Below the pieces are notes generated by a model that ran no database searches, had not been told where the DNA came from, and was given only the letters and a program-made list of their open reading frames with translations. A DNA stretch of 64,000 nucleotides from Desulfovibrio sp. GTDB taxonomy: Bacteria > Desulfobacterota > Desulfovibrionia > Desulfovibrionales > Desulfovibrionaceae. The translations under genes and the position numbers were made by a program. Location of the stretch: the NCBI GenBank assembly GCA_016208105.1, contig JACQYS010000022.1, forward strand, positions 372,001 through 436,000, in the 5' to 3' direction. Of this stretch, positions 1 through 7,069 are shown piece after piece (within the stretch, counting starts at the first letter, position 1; each line of letters starts with the position of its first letter).

Positions 1-776
1 TCTCCCAGGGAGTGCCCGTGGAGTACGTGGTCATGGACGGCGGCAGCTGCGACGAGACAGCCGACGTGGTCAAACCCTATGAAGGCCGCCTGCACTTCGT
101 GTCCGAGAGCGACAGGGGCCAGACCGACGCCCTGAACAAGGGCATCGCCGTGACCACCGGCGAAATCATCGGCTGGCTCAACTCAGATGACGTGTACTAT
201 CCCGGCGCCTTCAAGGCCGTTTTAGATTACTTCGAAGCCAACCCCGAGTGCGACGTGGTGTACGGCCAGGCCGACCACATCGACGTGAACGACCTGTTCA
301 TCGAGGACTATCCGGTCGAGCCGTTCGACCTGGACCGGCTGGAAGAGGTGTGCTTCATCTGCCAGCCAGCCCTTTTTTTCCGCCGTCGGGTGATCGGACG
401 CTGGGGGCTGCCGGATGTTACCCTGCGCTACTCCATGGACTATGAGTTCTGGCTGCGCCTGGGACTGGCCGGAGCCCGTTTCGACTATCTGCCCGTGAAA
501 CTGGCCGGATCGAGGTTCTACCCGGACACCAAAACCCTGGGCCAGCGCCTCCAGGTGCATTCGGAAATAAACAACATGATGGCCTCAACCCTGGGCTATG
601 TGCCGGACAAATGGTTGTGCAACTGGGCGCACACGCTCCTGCGCGACAAGCTGGGCTTTGACCCGGCCAAGAAGTACACCACGGTGCTTATCGCGGCGGC
701 GTCGCTCGGCGCGAGCCTATGGTGGAACCGGGGGATTTCCGGTGGGCTGTGGCGGACCGTGAAGGGCTGGATGTAA
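1..776 (+). CDS. Glycosyltransferase family 2 (5' end outside window)
   Basis: The reading frame is open to the left edge (frame starting at base 3), so the true start lies upstream; about 257 residues are visible. It reads as a GT-A fold family 2 glycosyltransferase that moves a sugar from a nucleotide-sugar to a growing polysaccharide or glycan, probably at the inner face of the membrane. Visible support is the opening VEYVVMDGGSCDET, the donor-site stretch DRGQTDALNKGI, and the metal-binding acidic cluster in WLNSDDVYYPGA. The C-terminal hydrophobic stretch (TVLIAAASLGASLWW) could associate with the membrane. The next gene on the same strand is a GT4 glycosyltransferase, so this is probably the end of a surface polysaccharide cluster. 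Acceptor and donor sugars cannot be read from sequence. Confidence 0.88.
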   Translation, partial: SQGVPVEYVVMDGGSCDETADVVKPYEGRLHFVSESDRGQTDALNKGIAVTTGEIIGWLNSDDVYYPGAFKAVLDYFEANPECDVVYGQADHIDVNDLFIEDYPVEPFDLDRLEEVCFICQPALFFRRRVIGRWGLPDVTLRYSMDYEFWLRLGLAGARFDYLPVKLAGSRFYPDTKTLGQRLQVHSEINNMMASTLGYVPDKWLCNWAHTLLRDKLGFDPAKKYTTVLIAAASLGASLWWNRGISGGLWRTVKGWM

Positions 777-793
777 GAATGTATTTCGGAGAA

Positions 794-985
794 GCCTCCG
801 GCGGCCAGAGAGGAAACTTTCCCAAAAAAGTTTCCTCTCTGGGCTCTCCTTCAAAAACTTTCAATGGGCTTCGCGTTCATCAGCGGGAAACCCGCGATGA
901 ACGCGAAGCGGTAACGGGTCCAGGGAACGAAGTTCCCTGGCCGGAGAGTCCAGAGAGGGCGGCGCCCTCTCTGGCCGCCGGAGGC
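794..985. repeat. 192-bp structured intergenic repeat, copy 1
   Basis: The element starts with a 20-base arm at 794-813 and ends with its exact reverse complement at 966-985. Inside are nested palindromes: 805-820 pairs with 827-842 (16 bp, 6-base loop); 868-881 pairs with 896-909 (14 bp) and is capped by 883-887/891-895; 921-926 pairs with 934-939; and 950-959 pairs with 965-974. The 9-mer CCAGAGAGG and its complement occur four times in alternating orientation, so the left arm has two possible partners. A second copy of identical length lies at 33039-33230. No open frame of its own is convincing. It resembles a non-coding mobile or REP/BIME-like element; the family name is unknown to me. 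Confidence 0.9.
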
Positions 986-993
986 CTCCCCCC

Positions 994-2133
994 ATGCTTA
1001 TAGGCTTCGACGTCAGCCAGACCGGCGCGGGCAAGGCCGGATGCGGCTATCTGGCCCATGGCTTGGTGAACGCCCTGGCCACGCGCGGCACCCGGTTCGT
1101 GTTCTATCCGCATTTCGGCGACCTCTACTGGGAGCCCAACCCCAAGGCGTGTTCATGCCCCGGCTCGGGCTGCACGCTAGGCCCCACGTTTCGCTGGTTC
1201 GAAAAGAGCAAGACCTTCTGGCGAAAGCCCCCGGCGGACTTCGAGGCCAGGCTCGGCAACCCGGACATCGTTCATTCCAATAATTTCTTTTGTCCAACGG
1301 GGCTTCATAAGGCCCGGCTGGTCTACACCCTCTACGACCTCTCCTTCATGGAGAACCCCCAGTGGACCACCGAGCAGAACCGGGTGGGCTGCCTGGAGGG
1401 CGTGTTCGGGGCCAGCCTGCGCGCCGATTTCATGCTGTCCATCTCCCAGGCGACGCTTGAACATTTCCTGCGGATCTATCCGCACTATCCGCGCGAGCGC
1501 ACGGCCGTGATGCATCTGGCCAGCCGCTTTGGCGAGCAGAGCCCCCGGCGCGCTCCCAAGCGCCTGCGCGGGGTGACGCCCGGGGAGTACTGGCTGTGCG
1601 TGGGCACCATAGAGCCCAGGAAGAACCAGAAAGCCCTGTTCGAGGCCCTGGCCGCTCTGCCCGGAAAGCGGCAGTTGGTGCTGGCCGGGGGGCGCGGCTG
1701 GTTGATGGACGACATGGCCAGGATGGTGAGCGAGCTGGGCGTGGCCTCCCGGGTGAAATTGACGGGCTACGTGGACGACGAGGAGCTGGCCTGGCTCTAT
1801 GCCAACTGCCTGGGCTTCGTGTATCCGTCGCTCTTTGAGGGGTTCGGGCTGCCGGTGCTTGAGGCCATGAGCCTGGGCGCACCGGTGATAACGTCCAATG
1901 TGTCCAGCCTGCCCGAGGTGGCCGGGGACGCGGCGATTCTGGTCGATCCGCTGGATACTGGAGCCATCGCGGCCGCCATGGCCAGGCTGGAAGGGGACGG
2001 TTCGCTTCGAGCTTCGCTTCGTGAGGCTGGCCTGGCACGGGCGGCGAGTTTCAGCTGGGAGAGCGCGGCCCAGGTCGCGGCTGAGGCCTATGACCGGGTG
2101 CTTGCTTTGCCCAAATACGCCTCGCAGTCCTAA
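994..2133 (+). CDS. Glycosyltransferase family 4 (GT1-type fold)
   Basis: A 379-residue GT-B fold transferase, normal length for family 4, expected to add a sugar to a cell-surface glycan in the cytoplasm. The C-terminal nucleotide-sugar domain is clear: GTIEPRKN at residues 204-211, the E-x7-E loop EGFGLPVLEAM at 282-292, then PVITSNVSSLPEVAGDAA. The N-terminal domain contains an unusual cysteine cluster around residues 53-60 (CSCPGSGC). The ATG at 994 is preceded nine bases upstream by GGAGG at 980-984, which belongs to the last bases of the 192-bp repeat, so the repeat appears to supply the ribosome binding site. It follows a family 2 transferase on the same strand. Donor and acceptor are unknown. 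Confidence 0.88.
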   Translation: MLIGFDVSQTGAGKAGCGYLAHGLVNALATRGTRFVFYPHFGDLYWEPNPKACSCPGSGCTLGPTFRWFEKSKTFWRKPPADFEARLGNPDIVHSNNFFCPTGLHKARLVYTLYDLSFMENPQWTTEQNRVGCLEGVFGASLRADFMLSISQATLEHFLRIYPHYPRERTAVMHLASRFGEQSPRRAPKRLRGVTPGEYWLCVGTIEPRKNQKALFEALAALPGKRQLVLAGGRGWLMDDMARMVSELGVASRVKLTGYVDDEELAWLYANCLGFVYPSLFEGFGLPVLEAMSLGAPVITSNVSSLPEVAGDAAILVDPLDTGAIAAAMARLEGDGSLRASLREAGLARAASFSWESAAQVAAEAYDRVLALPKYASQS

Positions 2134-2219
2134 CAGCCTTGACAGCGCAGGTAAGCGAACATAACTAACCCCGACTTAACCTGCCTTTACGCGAACCGAT
2201 CCTCCAAAGGAGTCCCCAT

Positions 2220-2567
2220 ATGCCTTACGACATCCGCCTGGTGAAGATTATAAACGGCGAGACCGTTCTCGGAAAGTTCGACGAAGCCACCCAGGGCTTG
2301 AAGGAAGTGGCCATCCTCCAGACCGTGCCCACCCAGCAGGGCGTGCAGATGGTTCTTCTGCCCTTCGGCTATCCCTTCGAGACCGAGATCGGCGGCGAGA
2401 TAAAGCCCGAGCACATCCTCTACACGTTCAAGACCTTCCCCGAGGAGCTCAAGAACAAGTATCTCGAGGCCACCTCGAACCTGACCATCTCCTCCGCCCG
2501 CGACTTGAGCGCGCTCAACCGGATGGCCCCCGCTGGCAAGGGCGGCTCCGGGCTCATCCTGAAATAA
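2220..2567 (+). CDS. Small Sm-like protein of unknown function
   Basis: A 115-residue soluble protein with a good ribosome binding site (AAAGGAG) before ATG 2220. The first ~75 residues follow a pattern seen in small Sm-like beta-barrel proteins: KIINGETVLGKFDE, then VPTQQGVQMVLLPFGYPF, then an acidic IKPEHILYTF strand. The fold assignment is an inference from pattern, not a proven match, and no RNA-binding residue can be asserted. The C-terminal ~30 residues are low-complexity and probably flexible. It stands between the glycosyltransferases and the radical SAM gene and ends in a strong terminator at 2585-2623, so it is probably a single-gene transcript. The function is unknown. Confidence 0.75.
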   Translation: MPYDIRLVKIINGETVLGKFDEATQGLKEVAILQTVPTQQGVQMVLLPFGYPFETEIGGEIKPEHILYTFKTFPEELKNKYLEATSNLTISSARDLSALNRMAPAGKGGSGLILK

Positions 2568-2584
2568 CGATACACGTAAACAAA

Positions 2585-2623
2585 GGACCGGCCGCGCTCA
2601 AGGTGCGGCCGGTCCATTTTTTT
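2585..2623 (+). terminator. Intrinsic terminator after the Sm-like gene
   Basis: A perfect 11-bp GC-rich stem (2585-2595 with 2605-2615) with a 9-base loop is followed by a run of seven T at 2617-2623. The T tract ends two bases before the ATG of the next gene at 2626. Confidence 0.93.
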
Positions 2624-2625
2624 CC

Positions 2626-5229
2626 ATGCGCAACATCCTGCGTCTTCTGCCAAAGCCCAGCCATTACGCCGGGGCCGAGTGGGGCGCGGTCCGCAAGAAC
2701 CCGGAGAGGGTCTCGGCCCGCGTGGCTCTCGCTTTTCCCGATCTCTACGAAGTGGGAATGAGCTACCTTGGGCAGAAGATTCTGGCCGAGGCCGTGAACC
2801 GCCGGGACGAATTCTGGGCCGAGCGGGTCTACGCCCCTACCAAGGAAGCCGCCGAGGTGATGCGCGAGCACGACGCCGCGCTGTGCACCCTGGAGTCCGA
2901 CACGCCGCTTGCAGAGATGGACGCCGTGGCTTTTCATCTTACCCACGAGCTCTGCTACACCAACGTTCTCTTCATGCTCGACCTGGCCGGCCTGCCGCTT
3001 CATGCGGCGGACAGGGACCAGTCCCACCCGTTGGTGCTGGCCGGTGGGGGCTGCTGCTTCAACGCTGAACCTCTGGCCCCGTTTCTGGACGCCATGGTCC
3101 TGGGCGACGGCGAGGAGGCCCTGCCCCGCGTGCTTGAAAGAGTGGCCCAGGCCAAGCGCGACAAGCTTTCGCGCCGGGAGCTGCTGCTTACGCTCAAAGA
3201 CGTTCCCGGCGTCTATGTCCCCTCGTTCTTTGAAGTGGAGAGTAAGGCTCCTGGTCGGCTCATTCCGCTGGTCCCGGGGTACGACCGGGTGGAAAAGGCC
3301 ATAGTGGCAGACCTTGACGACGCCCCGTTCCCGCTTCTGCCCGCTGTGAGCTGCGGCCAGGCCATCCACGACCGGCTGAGCCTTGAGATCGCTCGCGGCT
3401 GCACGCGCGGCTGCAGGTTCTGCCAGGCAGGCATGATCTACCGCCCGGTGCGTGAGAGGAGCCTTACCAAGCTTACCGAACTGGCCGACGCCGGGCTTTC
3501 GGCCTCGGGCTACGAGGAATTGTCGTTCCTCTCGCTTTCTTCCGGAGATTTTTCCGCCCTGGAGAGCCTTTTCGAGCAGTCCGCGGCCCGCTGCCTGTCC
3601 GACCAGGTGGCCATCAGCCTGCCGTCGCTTCGCGCCGGAACGCTCACCCCGCGCATGCTTTCGCTCATGTCCAGACTGCGCCGAACCGGGGCCACGGTGG
3701 CTCCGGAGGCAGGAAGCGCCAGGCTTCGCGCCGTCATCAACAAGGGCATCACCGAAGAGGACATACTGGACCACGCCACCCGGCTTTTCGCCTCGGGCTG
3801 GCAGTCCATCAAGCTCTATTTCATGATGGGCCTGCCCACGGAGACGGATGAAGACCTGGAGGCCATTGCCGACCTGGCAGTCAAGGTGCTCCGGTGCGCT
3901 CCCCAGGGGGCCAAGCGGCTCCAGGTGACGGTTTCCGTGTCCACCTTCGTGCCCAAGCCCCATACGCCGTTCCAGTGGGACGCCCAGATAGGCCGGGAAG
4001 AGACCGAGCGCCGCCTTGGCATCATCCGGTCCAAACTGGCGGCGTACAAGAAAATCACCGTGCGTTGGCACGAGCCGGGCATGAGCTGGCTTGAAGGCGT
4101 GTTTTCCCGGGGCGACAGGGCTCTTGCGCCCGTGGTCGAACGGGCCTACCGCCTGGGCGCCCTGTTCGCCAGTTGGGTGGACATGCTCGATCTTGCTCCC
4201 TGGATGCAGGCCTTCGAGGAGTGCGGGGTTGATCCGCACCCGTATCTCGAAGAACGCGACACGGCGGCGGCCTTGCCCTGGGACCATTTGAGCTGCGGCG
4301 TTTCCAAGGCGTATCTGCTCTTGGAGCGCGAACGCGCACTGAAAGAAAAAAACACCCCGGACTGCCGCTTCGGCGCGTGCATGCAGTGTGGAGCGTGTTC
4401 GGAGCTGTGCAAGGCGCCTGAGCTCCATACCCCCGGAATCCGGCCCAGGGTGAACCTCTCCGTGCCCGAGTGGAAGGCGGCCATGGCCGAGCCGGAAGGC
4501 CCGGACTCTGGCCTGGAAAATGGAAAGGCTTCGGCTTCTTCCGGTGGAACCCCACTCAACGCACCGCCCAAATCCCGCGAGGAACTGACCCATAAGGCCG
4601 GCCATTACCGGGTGTGGTTTTCGAAAACCGGTCCCGCCGCCTACTTAAGCCAGCTGGAGCTGAACAATGTGCTGGAACGGGCCCTGCGCCGCTCCGGGCT
4701 CAAGCCGTCCTTTTCCGCCGGATACCATCCCATGCCCTTGATCACCTTCGGCTGGGCCTTGCCCGTGGGAGTGGAGAGCCGCGAAGAGTGGTTCGCGCTC
4801 TTTTTGCGCAAGTTCGCTAGTACTGGAGATATTGCGTCCAGGCTGGACGCGGCGCTGCCGGACGGGCTTGGCGTGCTCAAGGTGGACGAGTTGGGAATGG
4901 GCAAGAAGGTGTCCCAGCCGGTAGCCGAGGAATTTCTCTTAAGCTATCTGCTTCCTGCGGACGAAACGGCGCGGCGCATGGCCCAGTGGCGGGAACTCAT
5001 GGCCAAGGACCATTTCCCCTGGTTCTCGGTGACCAAAAGGGGAGCCAGGACAGTGGACATCAGGCCGCTTCTGGTCTCCATTTCCGAGCGTTCCCCGTCG
5101 GAGCTGGCCCTGACTTTCTCCTGGAGCGACAACCGCTACACGAGCCCCCTGAAACTGGTAGGGGCGGTGAACGACGGGATGTCCCTGAAAGACTTCACAT
5201 TGACCAAGCTCAGGCAGATCTTCGCCTGA
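2626..5229 (+). CDS. Radical SAM protein fused to DUF2344 domain (TIGR03960/TIGR03936-like)
   Basis: An 867-residue fusion. The N-terminal ~620 residues match the TIGR03960 radical SAM family: the conserved opening LLPKPSHYAGAEW, then the cluster motif CTRGCRFC (CxxxCxxC) that holds the 4Fe-4S cluster cleaving S-adenosylmethionine. A second cysteine group CRFGACMQCGAC lies near residue 585. From about residue 655 a DUF2344 domain begins (YRVWFSKTGPAAYLSQLELN, then FSAGYHPMPLITFGWALPVG). In many bacteria the two parts are separate neighbouring genes; here they are one chain. The substrate is not established. ATG 2626 keeps the conserved N-terminus, but there is no Shine-Dalgarno and the upstream terminator ends two bases earlier, so translation must be leaderless or depend on readthrough. 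Confidence 0.88.
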   Translation: MRNILRLLPKPSHYAGAEWGAVRKNPERVSARVALAFPDLYEVGMSYLGQKILAEAVNRRDEFWAERVYAPTKEAAEVMREHDAALCTLESDTPLAEMDAVAFHLTHELCYTNVLFMLDLAGLPLHAADRDQSHPLVLAGGGCCFNAEPLAPFLDAMVLGDGEEALPRVLERVAQAKRDKLSRRELLLTLKDVPGVYVPSFFEVESKAPGRLIPLVPGYDRVEKAIVADLDDAPFPLLPAVSCGQAIHDRLSLEIARGCTRGCRFCQAGMIYRPVRERSLTKLTELADAGLSASGYEELSFLSLSSGDFSALESLFEQSAARCLSDQVAISLPSLRAGTLTPRMLSLMSRLRRTGATVAPEAGSARLRAVINKGITEEDILDHATRLFASGWQSIKLYFMMGLPTETDEDLEAIADLAVKVLRCAPQGAKRLQVTVSVSTFVPKPHTPFQWDAQIGREETERRLGIIRSKLAAYKKITVRWHEPGMSWLEGVFSRGDRALAPVVERAYRLGALFASWVDMLDLAPWMQAFEECGVDPHPYLEERDTAAALPWDHLSCGVSKAYLLLERERALKEKNTPDCRFGACMQCGACSELCKAPELHTPGIRPRVNLSVPEWKAAMAEPEGPDSGLENGKASASSGGTPLNAPPKSREELTHKAGHYRVWFSKTGPAAYLSQLELNNVLERALRRSGLKPSFSAGYHPMPLITFGWALPVGVESREEWFALFLRKFASTGDIASRLDAALPDGLGVLKVDELGMGKKVSQPVAEEFLLSYLLPADETARRMAQWRELMAKDHFPWFSVTKRGARTVDIRPLLVSISERSPSELALTFSWSDNRYTSPLKLVGAVNDGMSLKDFTLTKLRQIFA

Positions 5230-5286
5230 GACACTAGTCTTCTCTCCCCGAACGCCACGGATGCCCGCAGGGCGTTTAGAGGCTTT

Positions 5287-6051
5287 CTACTTCAGATACT
5301 CGTCTATTATCCGCTGAACTTCGCCAGTCTTTTTCAGTGTATCAAGTGACTCCTGAAGCTTCGAGACCAGTTCGTCCGGCGTGTCCTTGTTGATGGCATA
5401 ATAGAACTGCACATCATACAGGGGGTACACCGCTTCGAAATCATCTTTATCCAGGCCCAATTCCGTTATCATCCACTCGAATGCCATGTCGTTGTAGGCG
5501 AAAAGATCGATTCGTCCGGTTTGCAGTTTCATAAGGTTCGCCTTGGCATCCGGGGCGGTCTCGATCTTTTCGGCGGGGTAGCCGGCTGCGAGCAGGAATT
5601 GCGTAGTTGGATATTTGCGGATTACCCCGAGTGAATACTTCTGGGCATCATCAAGGGTCTGCAGGCTTATTCTTCGGTCCTTTCGGGCGATAAGGGAGCT
5701 GCGGACCGAAATTATCGGGCCGACCCATTTGAACAGGTCCTCCCTCTCCTTCGTGCGGGCAACGGAATAGAGCAGCGTGCCCGGTTTGTTGCGAACGGTA
5801 TCGTACGCCCTGGCCCAGGGCTGTATCTGGATGTCCCCCATGTGGCCCTTGAGGCCGGCAAAGGCTACCATGCGCAGGAGTATATCGGTGGATATTCCTC
5901 GGACCCCGTCCTGGGTCTTGAAGTTGAACGGCGGGAGTTCCTCGGTCAGGATGACGAACTTGTCGGGTGCGGCCTTGGCCCGCCCGGGGAAAAGGGCCAG
6001 GAGCGCAGGCAGGAGAAGAACGGCAAGGGCAAGCAGCGTGGCCTTTCTCAT
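5287..6051 (-). CDS. Periplasmic solute-binding protein, family 3 type (paralogue A)
   Basis: A 254-residue secreted protein with a signal peptide (MRKATLLALAVLLLPALLAL, cleavage near AKA-AP). The body is an SBP_bac_3 fold, as in amino-acid ABC transporters: EELPPFNFKTQDG binding-loop region, GISTDILLRM, IQPWARAYDTVRNKP, and a second-lobe GRIDLFAYND. It has the same length as the protein encoded at 6255-7019 and shares all these motifs, so the two are tandem duplicates. No permease or ATPase gene is nearby; the gene upstream on the same strand is a membrane histidine kinase. A ligand-presenting role for that kinase is an inference. An amino-acid or other small polar ligand is plausible but unproven. 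Confidence 0.85.
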   Translation of the reverse strand: MRKATLLALAVLLLPALLALFPGRAKAAPDKFVILTEELPPFNFKTQDGVRGISTDILLRMVAFAGLKGHMGDIQIQPWARAYDTVRNKPGTLLYSVARTKEREDLFKWVGPIISVRSSLIARKDRRISLQTLDDAQKYSLGVIRKYPTTQFLLAAGYPAEKIETAPDAKANLMKLQTGRIDLFAYNDMAFEWMITELGLDKDDFEAVYPLYDVQFYYAINKDTPDELVSKLQESLDTLKKTGEVQRIIDEYLK

Positions 6052-6101
6052 CAGGAACGTATTCTCCCTGGGCGTTGCGGCAAAGATTTTGCGGGCCGCG
6101 T

Positions 6102-6119
6102 GATTTGAAAGCTCAAATC
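6102..6119. promoter_or_regulatory. Inverted repeat upstream of binding-protein paralogue A
   Basis: GATTTGA (6102-6108) and TCAAATC (6113-6119) form a perfect 7-bp palindrome with a 4-base spacer, about 50 bases before the gene starting at 6051. No T tract follows on either strand, so an operator is more likely than a terminator. The cognate protein is unknown. Confidence 0.35.
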
Positions 6120-6254
6120 CGGTTGTTCATGTGCGATGAAGGAAATGATACCCTAAATAATCTCACAGGGACATATGTAAGAAAATTTCCGGCTTGGCCG
6201 TGCTGGCTCTGGGTCTTAAAGGCCGTGAAGGCTGGAATGTGTCTGCTGTGCTGG

Positions 6255-7019
6255 CTACTTGAGATAAGCGTCGATAACGCGTTGTACATCTCCGGATTTC
6301 TTCAACGAGTCCAGGGCGCTTTGCAGTTTTGCTATGATGCTGTCAGGGGTGTCTTTGTTGAAAGCGTAGTAGAGTTGTCCCTCATGGAGAACGAAGACCG
6401 TTTCGAAGTCGTTCTTGTTCAATCCATGCTTTGCCACCATCCATTGGAACGCGACCTCATTGTAGACGAAGAGGTCGATCCGCCCTTTCTCCAGTTTGAT
6501 AAGATTTGATTTCGCATCCGGAGTGGTTTCGATCTTGTCCGCGGGGTAGCCTCCTGAGAGGAGAAGCTGGGTTGGCGCGTAATCGCGAATGGCGCCCAGT
6601 GTGTGTTTCTGTGCGTCTTCCACGGAATGGAGGCGGATGTGTTTGTCCTTGCGGGCAATGAGCGAGTTGCGGTTGGAAATGATGGGGCCGACCCATTTAA
6701 AGAGCGGATCTCTTTCCGGGGTGCGGGTTACGGAAAAAAGCATGGTGCAGGGTTTGTTGCGAACTGTGTTGTACGCCCTGGCCCAGGGTTGCACCTGTAT
6801 CTCTTCGGTCTGGTCCTCAAGGCCGGAATGCTCGATCATGAGCCGGAGAATGTCGGTGGATATACCCCGGGCGCCGTCCTGGGTCATGAAGTTGAACGGC
6901 GGGAGCTCCTCGGTCAGGGGCATGAGCTTTACGGAAGTGGCCATGGCCAAGCCTTGGAAAACAAAGAGGGGCAAGGCAAGGAAGCAAACGCTTAGAATAA
7001 TCTGTGTGGGATTTCTCAT
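6255..7019 (-). CDS. Periplasmic solute-binding protein, family 3 type (paralogue B)
   Basis: A 254-residue paralogue of the protein at 5287-6051, with a signal peptide ending near GLAMA. It has the same motif order: EELPPFNFMTQDG, GISTDILRLM, VQPWARAYNTVRNKP, GRIDLFVYNE. The start lies 50 bases after the kinase stop at 7070 with no clear Shine-Dalgarno, so it probably belongs to the kinase transcript. The 203 bases to paralogue A hold an inverted repeat, which could allow separate control of A. Substitutions between the copies are spread over the whole length, so both look functional. Family membership is certain; ligand and partner are not. Confidence 0.85.
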   Translation of the reverse strand: MRNPTQIILSVCFLALPLFVFQGLAMATSVKLMPLTEELPPFNFMTQDGARGISTDILRLMIEHSGLEDQTEEIQVQPWARAYNTVRNKPCTMLFSVTRTPERDPLFKWVGPIISNRNSLIARKDKHIRLHSVEDAQKHTLGAIRDYAPTQLLLSGGYPADKIETTPDAKSNLIKLEKGRIDLFVYNEVAFQWMVAKHGLNKNDFETVFVLHEGQLYYAFNKDTPDSIIAKLQSALDSLKKSGDVQRVIDAYLK

Positions 7020-7069
7020 CGAACAGTGTTTTCAGATGGCTCTTGAAAATGATCAGGAAGCGCGAATGA

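Noticed and set aside
777-1003. Short open frames across repeat copy 1
   Set aside because: They are read through palindromes and are not shared by copy 2 at 33039-33230.
2554-4605. A 683-codon open frame antisense to the radical SAM gene
   Set aside because: High-GC coding sequence suppresses stops on the opposite strand; the translation is low-complexity (Gly/Arg/His-rich) and the sense strand has clear family motifs.
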